A DNA stretch of 64,000 nt from Desulfobacterales bacterium (GTDB lineage: Bacteria > Desulfobacterota > Desulfobacteria > Desulfobacterales > JAEINQ01): NCBI GenBank assembly GCA_016342285.1, contig JAEINQ010000003.1, positions 62,001 to 126,000 on the forward strand. Direction: 5' to 3'. Positions 55,303 through 64,000 of the stretch are shown piece by piece (the first letter of the stretch is position 1; each line of letters starts with the position of its first letter). The notes beneath the pieces are model-generated. The model was given only the letters and a program-made list of their open reading frames with translations, was not told the origin of the DNA and did no database searches. The translations under genes were made by a program, and so were the position numbers.

Positions 55303-57393
55303 GTGATTGAAAAAATCAAGAAACGGGACGGTCGGGTCGTCGAATTCGACTCATCGAAAATCACCGCTGCCATCGCCAAGGCAGGCAAGGCCACCGGCGA
55401 TTTCCAGGAACGGGAAGCCAAGAAAATGACTCTTCGCGTGCTGACCCTGGCCCATGAAATGCGCCTGGATCCGGAACCCGAAGTCGAAGAGGTCCAGGAT
55501 ATCGTTGAGCGCGTATTGCTCGATTCGCCCTTTTCCGATACGGCCAAGGCCTATATCCTTTACCGTGCACAACATGCCCAGATCCGCCAGATGGCCACCA
55601 AGGCCAATGTGGACCTGGTGGACCACTACATCCAGAAACTGGACTGGAAAATAAAAGAAAACAGCAACATGTGTTACTCCCTGCAGGGGCTCAACAACTA
55701 CATCTCCTCGGACGTCACCTCCGAGTACTGGCTCAACTGCATCTATCCGCCCGAGATTCGGCAGGCACACAAGTCCGGCGCGCTGCACATTCACGACTTG
55801 AGCCTGCTATCGGTCTACTGCGTGGGCTGGGATCTTCAGGACCTGCTCAAAAACGGCTTCAAAGGGGTCGAAGGCAAGGTTGAAAGCGCGCCTCCCCGAC
55901 ACCTGCGTTCGGCTCTGGGGCAAATCGTCAACTTTTTCTACACCCTTCAGGGCGAAGCGGCCGGCGCCCAGGCCCTGTCCAATTTCGACACCCTGCTGGC
56001 CCCCTTTGTACGCTACGACGATCTCAGCTACAAAGAAGTCAAGCAAGCCCTTCAGGAGTTCGTCTTCAACATCAACATCCCCACCCGGGTGGGGTTCCAG
56101 ACCCCCTTTACCAACATCACCATGGATCTGATCGTTCCGAACCTGCTCAAGGATGTAGCGGTCATCGTGGGCGGCACGGAAAGAGAAGAGACCTACGCCG
56201 CCTTCCAGCCTGAAATGGACGTGATCAACCGGGCCTTTGCCGACGTCATGATGGAAGGCGACGCCAAGGGCCGCGTTTTCACCTTCCCGATTCCCACCTA
56301 CAACATCACCGAGGATTTCAACTGGGACAATCCCAACCTGGACATGATCTGGAGAATGACCGGCAAATACGGCATCCCGTATTTCTCCAATTTCATCAAC
56401 TCGGACATGTCACCCGACGATGCCCGCTCCATGTGCTGCCGACTGCGCCTGGACAACCGCGAACTGCTCAAGCGGGGCGGCGGCCTCTTCGGCGCCAACC
56501 CCCTGACCGGCTCCATCGGCGTGGTCACCATCAACCTTCCCAGAATCGGATACACGGCCCGCACCCGGGAGGAATTCTTCGCCAAACTCGACGGTCAGGT
56601 TCAGTTGGCTGTTGAAAGCCTGGCCATCAAGCGCAAAGTCTTGGAGAAATTCACCGACCGCAATCTCTACCCCTACTCCAAGTTCTACCTCCGGGAAATC
56701 AAGAACGGGTCCGGGCTCTACTGGAAAAACCACTTTTCCACCATCGGCATCATCGGCATGAACGAATCCTGCCTTAATTTCCTGGGAAAGGACATCGGCA
56801 GCGAGCCGGGCCGCAAATTCTCCCTTGAAGTCCTCGATTTTCTCCGGCAGCGGATGTCGGAAATCCAGGATCAGACCGGGGACATCTTCAACCTGGAAGC
56901 CACTCCGGGTGAAGGGACATCGTACCGGCTGTGCATGCTGGACAAGAAGCGGTATCCGGACATCGTCTGCGCCAACGAAGAGGATTTCCGAAAGGGAACG
57001 GCCCCCTACTACACCAACTCGACCCAGCTTCCGGTCAATTACACCGACGACCTGTTCGAAACGCTCTCCCTGCAGGACGAACTTCAGACCAAGTATACCG
57101 GCGGCACCGTCCTGCACATTTTCCTGGGTGAGCAGGTACGGGACACCGAAGCCCTGAAAAGCCTCGTTCGGAAAGTGGCCACCAACTACCGATTGCCGTA
57201 TTTCACCATCACGCCGACCTTCAGCGTCTGTCCGGCCCACGGCTATCTCACCGGAGAGCAAACCCATTGCGCCGTCTGCAGTCAGGAGACCGAGGTCTAT
57301 TCCAGGGTCGTGGGCTACCTGCGGCCCATTAAACAATGGAACAACGGCAAACAGGCCGAATACAGCCGCCGAAAAACCTTCGAGGTCGCCTGA
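55303..57393 (+). CDS. nrdD: Anaerobic (class III) ribonucleoside-triphosphate reductase
   Basis: The protein has 696 residues from GTG 55303, close behind a GAGG site; a longer frame begins at 55249. The N-terminal ATP-cone ('KKRDGRVVEFDSSKITAAI') is followed by the large barrel, a C-terminal zinc site ('CPAHGYL', 'CAVC') and the glycyl-radical loop 'SRVVGYLRP' (Gly671). It makes deoxyribonucleotides without oxygen. nrdG follows after 18 bp. Confidence 0.95.
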   Translation: MIEKIKKRDGRVVEFDSSKITAAIAKAGKATGDFQEREAKKMTLRVLTLAHEMRLDPEPEVEEVQDIVERVLLDSPFSDTAKAYILYRAQHAQIRQMATKANVDLVDHYIQKLDWKIKENSNMCYSLQGLNNYISSDVTSEYWLNCIYPPEIRQAHKSGALHIHDLSLLSVYCVGWDLQDLLKNGFKGVEGKVESAPPRHLRSALGQIVNFFYTLQGEAAGAQALSNFDTLLAPFVRYDDLSYKEVKQALQEFVFNINIPTRVGFQTPFTNITMDLIVPNLLKDVAVIVGGTEREETYAAFQPEMDVINRAFADVMMEGDAKGRVFTFPIPTYNITEDFNWDNPNLDMIWRMTGKYGIPYFSNFINSDMSPDDARSMCCRLRLDNRELLKRGGGLFGANPLTGSIGVVTINLPRIGYTARTREEFFAKLDGQVQLAVESLAIKRKVLEKFTDRNLYPYSKFYLREIKNGSGLYWKNHFSTIGIIGMNESCLNFLGKDIGSEPGRKFSLEVLDFLRQRMSEIQDQTGDIFNLEATPGEGTSYRLCMLDKKRYPDIVCANEEDFRKGTAPYYTNSTQLPVNYTDDLFETLSLQDELQTKYTGGTVLHIFLGEQVRDTEALKSLVRKVATNYRLPYFTITPTFSVCPAHGYLTGEQTHCAVCSQETEVYSRVVGYLRPIKQWNNGKQAEYSRRKTFEVA

Positions 57394-57411
57394 CCCCGCA
57401 TCACTGCCATA

Positions 57412-58140
57412 ATGGAAAACAAACCAGACAAGGGGGCCCCGGTGTTTTTCGGCGGCCTCCAAAAGAACTCATTAATCGATTACCCGGGAAAGATCAGCTG
57501 CGTGCTTTTTTTTTCCGGGTGCAACTTTTCCTGCCCTTACTGTCACAATCCCGACCTGGCCCTGGGCCGGGCACACACCCAACAGCAGGTCCCGGAAGAG
57601 GCCGCCTTTGATTTTCTGACCCGACGGCGGGGCCTTCTTCAAGGGGTCGTGCTCACCGGCGGCGAAGCGTGCCTCAATCCGCACCTGTCGCGGATCTGCC
57701 GCCGCATCAAGGCGCTGGGATACCCGGTCAAGCTCGACACCAACGGCAGCCGGCCAAAGGTCCTTACCGCCCTTCTGGCCGAACACCTGATCGACTACGT
57801 GGCCATGGACATCAAGACCACCCCCGGCGCCTATTTCCCGACCCTTCGCCCCATTGACCGTCCCCAGGATATCGAGGCCAGCATCGACATCCTGCTTGCC
57901 GCTGACATCGACACTGAATTTCGCACCACCTGTGCCGCCCCCCTGGTCAATGCCACGGTGATCGAGGCCATTGCCCGGCGCATCCAAGGCGCCCGGTGCT
58001 ACGCACTCCAGCCCTGCCTTACCCAAGATGCCCTGGACCCGGCCTTTTTTACAACCCATCCGGATCAGCCCACCCGCGAAGACCTTGCCGCCTTTCAGCG
58101 CATCGCCGCCCCTTTCGTGAAATCCTGCCTCGTCCGATAA
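57412..58140 (+). CDS. nrdG: Anaerobic ribonucleotide reductase activase
   Basis: The protein has 242 residues. Radical SAM motif CX3CX2C at 37-44 (GCNFSCPYCHNP), then 'VVLTGGEACLNPHL'. It generates the glycyl radical on NrdD using SAM and a 4Fe-4S cluster. It is somewhat longer than E. coli NrdG and resembles the NrdG2-type activases. It forms an operon with nrdD. Confidence 0.95.
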   Translation: MENKPDKGAPVFFGGLQKNSLIDYPGKISCVLFFSGCNFSCPYCHNPDLALGRAHTQQQVPEEAAFDFLTRRRGLLQGVVLTGGEACLNPHLSRICRRIKALGYPVKLDTNGSRPKVLTALLAEHLIDYVAMDIKTTPGAYFPTLRPIDRPQDIEASIDILLAADIDTEFRTTCAAPLVNATVIEAIARRIQGARCYALQPCLTQDALDPAFFTTHPDQPTREDLAAFQRIAAPFVKSCLVR

Positions 58141-58400
58141 GGAAAAGCCCGGCAGTCAACAAATCTGTTGCAATGACTTCATATTAACAACGGAATCAAT
58201 ACAAAATCCCCCTCTTCCGGCCCCTGTCGATCGCGATCTCGCCTTTTCCCGTCCGGTATCAAACTCGTCGCGTAAAGCAAACAGAATTCACATACTGTAC
58301 GTCATTCATATTTTCCTTGACACTTCCTTGCTGAATTCCGTACATTGACCTGGACTTGCGGCCTACCTGCCGAAACACAAAAACCGAAGGGAGGACGAAC

Positions 58401-60305
58401 ATGACCAACGCGTACGATAAGGCTTTTGCCCAATCCATCAACGATCCGGACGGGTTCTGGACCGGGCCGGCTGAGGACTGCCACTGGTACAAGAAATGGG
58501 ACAAGGTGCTCGACGACAGCAATAAGCCGTTTTACCGTTGGTTTACAGGCGGGGAAGTGAACACCTGCTATAACGCCCTGGACTATCATATCGAAAACGG
58601 CCGGGGCGGTCAGCACGCACTGATCTACGACTCCCCGGTAACCAACACCATCCGAAAATACACCTATGTCCAGCTCCGCGACGAAGTGGCGCGATTTGCC
58701 GGGGTGCTGTTCAACCAGGGGGTGGCCAAGGGGGACCGGGTCATCATCTACATGCCCATGATCGCCGAGGCGGCCATCGCCATGCTGGCCTGCGCTCGGA
58801 TCGGCGCGGTCCACTCGGTGGTCTTCGGCGGGTTTGCCGCCAAAGAGCTGGCCACACGAATCGACGATGCCAAGCCCAAGGTCATCGTGTCGGCCTCCTG
58901 CGGCATCGAGGTCAAACGGGTCATCGCCTACAAGCCCCTGCTGGACAAGGCCATTGATTTTGCCGAGTTCAAACCGGAAAAATGCGTGATCTTCCAGCGC
59001 CCCATGGAAGAGGCGTCCATGGTGGCGGGACGGGACGTGGACTGGATGGAGGCCATGGAATCGGCCCAGCCCCAGGACTGCGTACCGGTGGCAGCCACCG
59101 ACCCGCTCTATATTCTTTACACCTCGGGCACCACGGGCGAGCCCAAGGGGGTGGTCAGAGACAACGGCGGGCACATGGTGGCCCTCAAGTGGTCCATGAA
59201 GGCGGTTTACAACGTCGATGCCGGGGATGTCTACTGGGCCGCCTCGGACGTGGGCTGGGTGGTGGGCCACAGCTATATCGTCTACGCTCCCCTTCTGCAG
59301 GGTTGCACCACGATCCTGTTCGAAGGCAAACCGGTAGGGACCCCCGATGCCGGCGTCTTCTGGCGGGTGATCAGTGAACACAAGGTCAAATGCATGTTCA
59401 CCGCGCCCACAGCCTTTCGGGCCATCAAACGCGAGGACCCCAGGGCGGAGTTGATGAAGAACTACGACCTGTCCTGCTTTAAAACGCTTTTTCTGGCCGG
59501 AGAACGGCTGGATCCGGACACCCTGCACTGGGCGGAAAACTGTCTGAAAATACCTGTGATCGACCACTGGTGGCAGACCGAGACCGGCTGGGCCATCTGT
59601 GCCAACTGCATGGGGATCCACGACTTCCCGGTCAAAATGGGCTCGCCCACCAAACCGGCCCCGGGGTGGAACGTCCAGGTGGTGGATCCGGACTGCAATG
59701 TCGTCAAGACGGGCGAAATCGGTGCCCTGGTGGTCAAACTGCCCCTGCCCCCCGGGACCCTGCCGAGCCTGTGGCAGAACGACAAGCGCTACGTAGAATC
59801 CTATCTCGAGGAATTTCCCGGCTACTACAAAACCGCCGATGCCGGCTACATCGACGAGGAAGGCTATGTCTACGTCATGAGCCGCACCGACGACATCATC
59901 AACGTGGCCGGTCACCGGCTCTCTACCGGAGCCATGGAGGAGGTGCTGGCCGATCACCCGGAGGTGGCCGAATGCGCCGTGCTCGGCGTCGAGGATCAAC
60001 TCAAGGGGCAGGTGCCCGTGGGTTTTCTGGTCTTAAACGCCGGGGTCGATCGGCCCCATGAAGACATCGTCAAGGAGGTGATCGCCATGGTCCGCGACCG
60101 CATCGGACCGGTGGCCGCCTTTAAGACCGCCACGGTGGTCAAACGGCTGCCCAAGACCCGTTCGGGCAAGATCCTGCGGGGCACCATTCAAAAGATCGCC
60201 GACAACCAGCAATACAAAGTGCCGGCCACCATCGACGATCCGACCATCCTTGTGGAAATGGAAGAGGCCCTGATCGGCATCGGGTATGCCAAGGCCAGAA
60301 AATAA
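58401..60305 (+). CDS. Propionyl-/acetyl-CoA synthetase (AMP-forming)
   Basis: The protein has 634 residues, starting five bases after GGGAGG. The N-terminus ('YRWFTGGEVNTCYNALDYHI') matches the PrpE/Acs group. ANL motifs: 'LYTSGTTGEPKGVVRDNGGH', 'WWQTETGW', 'YYKTADAGYIDEEGYVYVM' and catalytic Lys in 'KTRSGKILRGT'. It activates short-chain acids (propionate or acetate) to CoA esters; in sulfate reducers this feeds propionate oxidation or acetate assimilation. A strong terminator follows at 60421. Confidence 0.92.
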   Translation: MTNAYDKAFAQSINDPDGFWTGPAEDCHWYKKWDKVLDDSNKPFYRWFTGGEVNTCYNALDYHIENGRGGQHALIYDSPVTNTIRKYTYVQLRDEVARFAGVLFNQGVAKGDRVIIYMPMIAEAAIAMLACARIGAVHSVVFGGFAAKELATRIDDAKPKVIVSASCGIEVKRVIAYKPLLDKAIDFAEFKPEKCVIFQRPMEEASMVAGRDVDWMEAMESAQPQDCVPVAATDPLYILYTSGTTGEPKGVVRDNGGHMVALKWSMKAVYNVDAGDVYWAASDVGWVVGHSYIVYAPLLQGCTTILFEGKPVGTPDAGVFWRVISEHKVKCMFTAPTAFRAIKREDPRAELMKNYDLSCFKTLFLAGERLDPDTLHWAENCLKIPVIDHWWQTETGWAICANCMGIHDFPVKMGSPTKPAPGWNVQVVDPDCNVVKTGEIGALVVKLPLPPGTLPSLWQNDKRYVESYLEEFPGYYKTADAGYIDEEGYVYVMSRTDDIINVAGHRLSTGAMEEVLADHPEVAECAVLGVEDQLKGQVPVGFLVLNAGVDRPHEDIVKEVIAMVRDRIGPVAAFKTATVVKRLPKTRSGKILRGTIQKIADNQQYKVPATIDDPTILVEMEEALIGIGYAKARK

Positions 60306-60306
60306 T

Positions 60307-60393
60307 GTAAGGCATTGGCCAACAAATGAAAAGGCACCGCCAACTGACTCTGACCATGCCCTGAGGAAATTGATTCCCAGGACGCATTGAACG
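60307..60393. repeat. Composite repeat, 3' module, degenerate
   Basis: 'ggcattggccaacaaatgaa', 'ctgactctgaccatgccctg' and the ending 'gacgcattgaa'. The right arm of the hairpin has decayed. Confidence 0.65.
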
Positions 60394-60420
60394 GTTGGTA
60401 GACCGGTGCGCCGGAATTGA

Positions 60421-60469
60421 GGCCGGCCCGGCTGCGCTGTCAGCGCGGTCGGGCCGGTCTTTTTTTGTG
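60421..60469 (+). terminator. Rho-independent terminator after the CoA synthetase
   Basis: The long GC-rich stem GGCCGGCCCG...CGGGCCGG, with inner CTGCGCTG/CAGCGCGG, is followed by TCTTTTTTT. Confidence 0.85.
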
Positions 60470-60555
60470 CCTATTGCGTTTTGCCGGTTGGCGGGGGTAT
60501 CCACACACAGGTGGGTGCAATCGAGGTGTCCATGGCAAGGGGCTGGGATACTGCC

Positions 60556-60830
60556 CCAGATAAGTGTGGAGTGACTAAAGTTGATGCACTCGTAAAAAGT
60601 CAGCAATATGCCCACTTTTTTGATTAACCACGAAGAGCACGAAGTACACGAAGCTGAAATCATTATATATTATTTAACAACCCTTCGTGATCTTCGTGTC
60701 CTTCGTGGTAAAAATTGGACTTTTTACGGGACTGTCAAAGTTGAGGAGTCGCTACGCCCCCCATTTTTTTATAATGGTTGGCAGAGCGCAGCGATTCCAC
60801 ACTTGAGCATTGGACATTGGAAATTCACGG
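60556..60830. repeat. Nested palindromic element cluster
   Basis: Outer arms 'cgtaaaaagtc' (about 60591) and 'gactttttacggg' (about 60718) bracket the CACGAAG/CTTCGTG palindrome (60628-60709), which is nearly identical to the one at 18257. An 'agcgcagcgattccac' and 'ttgagcattggacattgg' stretch related to the 20440 element follows. No gene is seen between 60306 and 60911. Confidence 0.7.
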
Positions 60831-60911
60831 AAGCCGTTCTCGCCGGCACGATAGAACCGCTTCCGGTCCACCACTTGAAGGGGTGGTTGAATGCCAGGAT
60901 TGAAGCAGGCC

Positions 60912-61262
60912 CTACCCGATGGTGTTTTTGACGATACCGATCAGCTTTTCCGGATCAAAGGGTTTCTTGACAAATGCCACGGCCCCGAGAATGGCGTGGT
61001 CGCCGTCGATGCCGCTGACCACAATGACCGGGATATCCCGCAGTGTCTTGTCCTGCCGGAGCTTGCGATAGAATCGCGGCCCCCATTCTCTGGGCATCTG
61101 CAGATCCAGGGTGATCAGATCCGGCTTTTCCTTGCGGACCACTTCAAGCCCCTCGGTGGTGCTGCTGGCGCTGCATGTCTCGTATCCATTGTCGCTGAAG
61201 ACCGCCTTTAAGTATTTGACGATCACCGGGTCGTCGTCGATGACAAGTATTTTCTTCGGCAT
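60912..61262 (-). CDS. Single-domain response regulator
   Basis: The protein has 116 residues, just a receiver domain. Acidic pocket 'VIDDDP' (8-13), phospho-acceptor Asp53 (LITLDLQMP), Ser83 switch (VVSG) and Lys100 (FVKKPF). There is no output domain, so it signals through a partner, like CheY or DivK. It is 43 bp downstream of tmcA on the same strand and is probably part of the tmc transcript. No histidine kinase is in view. Confidence 0.92.
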   Translation of the reverse strand: MPKKILVIDDDPVIVKYLKAVFSDNGYETCSASSTTEGLEVVRKEKPDLITLDLQMPREWGPRFYRKLRQDKTLRDIPVIVVSGIDGDHAILGAVAFVKKPFDPEKLIGIVKNTIG

Positions 61263-61305
61263 GGCTGTCCTCTCTCAAGGTCTACTGGGTTCTGGGTGCC
61301 GCCAT

Positions 61306-61692
61306 TTATTTTTTCCGGTGACACTCGCCGCACATCACCGGCCCCTTGCCCTGGGTTACATGGCACCCCTTGCAGTTGAGATGATAGGCCTTCATCAGCG
61401 CAGGCTTTCGCCCCTGAGCCTCCGACGCATGGCATTCCGAACACCGCTGGTCTTCGCTCGATTCGTCTTCGATCCGTTTGCCGCCCTCATCGTAGACATG
61501 ATGGCATTCGCTGCAATCCTCGATTCCGGCCGTCTCATTGTGGGTGTCATGAACAAAAACGGCCGGGGCTCGTCGAGGCGAATCAAAAACACCGTTGTCC
61601 ACCACCACCATCTCTTCCTGGGAATGGGCCGACGCCATCAGCCCCAGCAGCAGTACCAGCAACGGAAGCATTGTGCGCAATCGCAATCTCAT
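61306..61692 (-). CDS. tmcA: Tetraheme type II cytochrome c3 (TmcA)
   Basis: The protein has 128 residues. A signal peptide (about 1-24) is followed by four CxxCH heme motifs at 60-64, 84-88, 107-111 and 121-125, with spare His (49, 65, 104) as axial ligands. This acidic type II c3 accepts electrons from periplasmic type I c3/hydrogenase and passes them to the Tmc membrane complex. It is 16 bp after tmcB. Confidence 0.93.
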   Translation of the reverse strand: MRLRLRTMLPLLVLLLGLMASAHSQEEMVVVDNGVFDSPRRAPAVFVHDTHNETAGIEDCSECHHVYDEGGKRIEDESSEDQRCSECHASEAQGRKPALMKAYHLNCKGCHVTQGKGPVMCGECHRKK

Positions 61693-61708
61693 CCTCTCTC
61701 TCCTTTGC

Positions 61709-63040
61709 TCAGGCCGGTTTTTCCATCACCTCGTAGATAATGTCACCGAAAAATTTGATGTCCAGGCCGATACCGTAATGGTGGTTGATGTCTTCCAGGC
61801 CACTGTGGCAGTTGTGACAGGGTGCGATCAGCACCTTGGCGCCCCGGGCCTTGGCGTTGAACAGTTGTTCGGCCTTAACCCGGTTTCCGTCCATGCGGGT
61901 CATTTTGTACGGAGGTCCGGCGTTGATGACGCCGCCGCCGGCAGCGCAGCAGTAGTTATATTCCCGGTTGGGATGCATCTCCACCACCTTCTCGCAAATG
62001 GCATGGGCCACATAGCGGGACATTTCGGCCAGACCACCGCCCCGGACCACATTGCACGGGTCGTGCAGGGTGACCGTCGGTGCAAACTTCTTCTTGATCC
62101 GGATCTTTCCCGCTTTGAGCAGGTCGTGATAAAATTCGATGGCATGAACAATGGGGATGGGCGGCATGCGCCAGCCGAGCCAGCGGTTGCCCATGTCGTA
62201 TACCGACCGGAAGGCGTGACCGCATTCGCCCATGACGATTTTTTTCACCTTGAGCCGGGCGGCGGTCTCGAAATGAGCCCGTTTCAGACGCCCCATGATC
62301 TCGTTGTCACCGGAATACATGGCCATGTCGCTGTTGTCCCACCCGGCCGAGGCCGGCATGGTCCAGTTGACCCCGGCCACATCCATGATCACGGCAGCCT
62401 GGTAGATAAGCTGGGCCTGGAATTTGGGCTCGGGGCCGATGACCGAGTACATGATATCCGCCCCTTCTTTTTCCAGGGGGATCCGCAGGGTCGGAATCTC
62501 CGCCTGGGCCTCCTCTTCCTGCCACTGGAGCGTGTCGGGCCATTCATCCGGCTTGACCCACATCTGGTTGAAAGTCACCGAATGGCTGTGCGCCGTGTCC
62601 TGAAGATACAAAGGGGTGACGCCCAAAAGATGAATGATGCGCCGAACCAGAAGCATCATGTAGGCGATGTCGATACCAAAGGGGCAGTACATGGCGCATC
62701 GCTTGCATAGGTTGCATTCGGTATGGGCGATTCGGGCCGCTTTCTTGATGAACCCGGCGTCGACCTTCCCCCGTCTTTTAACCATCTCCCAGATGGTCTG
62801 CTTGACCTTGCCCACCGGCGCGTATTTCGGGTCGTTATCGTGGGACAGATAGTAGTGACAGGCCTCGGAGCAAAGTCCGCAATGGACGCAGGTCTCCACG
62901 TAGGCCTTCAATCGGGCACCGGCTTCGCCTTTGAGCACCCGGTTGACCACCTTCTCGATTTTTTCGTCGGTCAGCCTGGCGACCCCTTTTTCAATACCGT
63001 CATCGAGTACTTTCTCTTCTTGAACTTCGGGCTCACCCAT
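61709..63040 (-). CDS. tmcB: Tmc complex iron-sulfur protein, HdrD-like (TmcB)
   Basis: The protein has 443 residues. Two 4Fe-4S ferredoxin motifs (C51xxC54xxC57xxxC61 and C109xxC112xxC115xxxC119) are followed by two CCG-type cysteine regions ('NVVRGG...' preceded by 'HDPC', 'YNYCCAAGGG', 'APCHNCHSG') that can bind a noncubane cluster, as in heterodisulfide reductase HdrD and DsrK. It is cytoplasmic and membrane-associated through TmcC, and the likely site of thiol/disulfide or quinone-linked chemistry. Confidence 0.93.
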   Translation of the reverse strand: MGEPEVQEEKVLDDGIEKGVARLTDEKIEKVVNRVLKGEAGARLKAYVETCVHCGLCSEACHYYLSHDNDPKYAPVGKVKQTIWEMVKRRGKVDAGFIKKAARIAHTECNLCKRCAMYCPFGIDIAYMMLLVRRIIHLLGVTPLYLQDTAHSHSVTFNQMWVKPDEWPDTLQWQEEEAQAEIPTLRIPLEKEGADIMYSVIGPEPKFQAQLIYQAAVIMDVAGVNWTMPASAGWDNSDMAMYSGDNEIMGRLKRAHFETAARLKVKKIVMGECGHAFRSVYDMGNRWLGWRMPPIPIVHAIEFYHDLLKAGKIRIKKKFAPTVTLHDPCNVVRGGGLAEMSRYVAHAICEKVVEMHPNREYNYCCAAGGGVINAGPPYKMTRMDGNRVKAEQLFNAKARGAKVLIAPCHNCHSGLEDINHHYGIGLDIKFFGDIIYEVMEKPA

Positions 63041-63095
63041 TGCACGAACCTCCGTAGATCATCAACATGTTGGCCGGCACCGCCGGCATCACCGG

Positions 63096-63755
63096 CTACC
63101 AGTCCCGGGCCTTTCTCACCCCCCCGAATTCCGATCCCATGTAAGCCCGGGTGAACGGTGAGAAGAGCATGTGACTCAACCGGGTGAAGGGAATGGCGAC
63201 CAGCATGATTTCACCCGAAACGACGTGCAGCACCATCATCAGCGGATAATCAAACCACTGGTGGTAGGCAAACAGGCCTGTAACAAAGGGTGCTGCAACA
63301 ATGGCCAGGATCACGTAGTCGGAGGCCGAGGTGACATAGGCAACCTCCGGACGGACCTGCCTGCGGACCAGAAAGAAGATGCACGCGCCGATGACGACCA
63401 GGGTCATCAGATCGGCGAGTCCGTCCGGCAGCGACCACCAGCTGATGCCCCATCCCTCGTCCCAGAGGATAATGTGGGAAAGAAGAAGCACCGGGACGAG
63501 CAGCAGGCTGACATGAAAGGAAAATGTGACGATTGTCATAAATGGATGCCTTCGCATGTTCACCGCTGCAAAGGGGGTAACCCAGTGGGCAATGGAGCGC
63601 AGGCTGTACTTCCAACTCATAAAGGAATAAATGAACCGCTCTTTTTGGTTGACCAGCCGGATCATGCTGGCCAGCCGGTAAAGGCATCCGCCGATGAACA
63701 CGACAAAGGCGATCCATGCCAGCGGCCCGGCGACAAATTGGTAAACTGCGTGCAT
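63096..63755 (-). CDS. tmcC: Tmc complex membrane subunit, NarI-like (TmcC)
   Basis: The protein has 219 residues, starting after GGAGGAG. Five hydrophobic helices (about 5-27, 72-95, 115-135, 150-168, 178-200) carry several His that could ligate b hemes ('FSFHVSLL', 'LLSHIIL', 'VLHVVSGE', 'RLSHML'). This is the cytochrome b module of the nitrate-reductase gamma type seen in TmcC and DsrM. It transfers electrons across the inner membrane between TmcA and TmcB. Confidence 0.92.
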   Translation of the reverse strand: MHAVYQFVAGPLAWIAFVVFIGGCLYRLASMIRLVNQKERFIYSFMSWKYSLRSIAHWVTPFAAVNMRRHPFMTIVTFSFHVSLLLVPVLLLSHIILWDEGWGISWWSLPDGLADLMTLVVIGACIFFLVRRQVRPEVAYVTSASDYVILAIVAAPFVTGLFAYHQWFDYPLMMVLHVVSGEIMLVAIPFTRLSHMLFSPFTRAYMGSEFGGVRKARDW

Positions 63756-63766
63756 CGTCTCCTCCT

Positions 63767-64000
63767 TTAGCCCATCAGATCGGCGACCGGCAGGACCCGT
63801 CGATAATAGCGTCCGTCCTCGACTGTTTTTAGAAGTATTTTATCCCCGGCCGGACTAAAGACCGGATCCCAAGCCGCCTGGCAACGCCGGTCCCACAGTC
63901 GGTCGTTAACGGCGATGGTGTAAGCGCCGCCCTTTTCCACCCGGGCGGCCACCAACTGCCCGTCCGGGCTGAAAACCGGGGCCCAGGCCATGTCGAACCG
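63767..64000 (-). CDS. tmcD: TmcD, C-terminal part (gene runs off the window)
   Basis: The frame is open to the right edge. The visible 78 residues hold repeated 'W.PVFSP.GD(K/Q)' blades of a TolB/WD40-like beta-propeller ('WAPVFSPDGQLVAARVE', 'WDPVFSPAGDKILLKTVE'). The stop codon is 11 bp before tmcC. By position and fold it is TmcD, the fourth subunit of the complex; its role is not established. Confidence 0.8.
   Translation of the reverse strand, partial: RFDMAWAPVFSPDGQLVAARVEKGGAYTIAVNDRLWDRRCQAAWDPVFSPAGDKILLKTVEDGRYYRRVLPVADLMG

Noticed and set aside
58302-59999. 565-codon open frame opposite the CoA synthetase
   Set aside because: It is antisense to a well-conserved enzyme; compositionally a shadow frame.

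Overview
The window comes from a GC-rich chromosome of an anaerobic, sulfate-reducing member of the Desulfobacterota (Desulfosarcina/Desulfococcus-like). The main support is the right edge, which carries most of a tmc operon: tetraheme type II cytochrome c3, an HdrD-like iron-sulfur protein, a NarI-like membrane subunit and the end of a beta-propeller protein. This is the transmembrane redox complex of sulfate reducers. An anaerobic class III ribonucleotide reductase (nrdDG), an ADP-forming acyl-CoA synthetase, several AMP-forming acyl-CoA synthetases and the housekeeping synteny fit the same assignment. No phage, plasmid, CRISPR array, rRNA or tRNA gene was seen.

Layout. 1-2.3 kb: a truncated unknown gene, a radical SAM protein and a small methyltransferase. 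2.6-5 kb: a DEAD-box helicase (deaD) with a long structured leader, then a composite repeat. 5.2-7.8 kb: a CPA1 antiporter that may have a leaderless mRNA, and an alpha/beta hydrolase. 7.8-12.2 kb: a nitrogen-type cluster of TrmB regulator, glutamine synthetase-like enzyme, amidohydrolase and cysteine hydrolase, resembling a split FluG. 12.7-18.2 kb: a nitroreductase, a wrecked sulfite-oxidase-type gene, a cNMP/CBS/DUF294 signalling protein and a flavin disulfide reductase. 18.4-30 kb: RecQ helicase, radical SAM protein, RND exporter, tandem CheX protein, Crp/Fnr regulator, small protein, phosphoesterase and ADP-forming acyl-CoA synthetase. 30-35 kb: an unknown HTH-tailed protein behind a long folded leader, a DUF554 protein, a flavoprotein and an acyl-CoA ligase. 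35-46.6 kb: conserved core genes dnaK, grpE, large SRP RNA, a DUF3568 lipoprotein, tilS, ftsH, folP, a YbbR protein, coaX, an MBL hydrolase and a 48-residue coupled ORF. 46.7-52 kb: twitching-motility ATPases, a zinc-ribbon/receiver protein, divIVA, yggT and proC. 52-64 kb: ccdA with a thioredoxin, a ChaN lipoprotein, nrdDG, a propionyl/acetyl-CoA synthetase, a response regulator and tmcABCD.

The most unusual non-gene content is a family of modular intergenic repeats (about 260 bp when complete). At least eleven full or partial copies lie between genes. They are built from hairpins whose arms vary together between copies, and other palindromic elements are nested inside some of them. Two structured leaders (upstream of deaD, and upstream of the gene at 30741) are the best candidates for undescribed regulatory RNA. 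A full-length, Alu-domain-bearing SRP RNA is present on the minus strand at 38.2-38.5 kb.

All calls rest on reading the sequence. No database search was run, and family names are from recognition of motifs.
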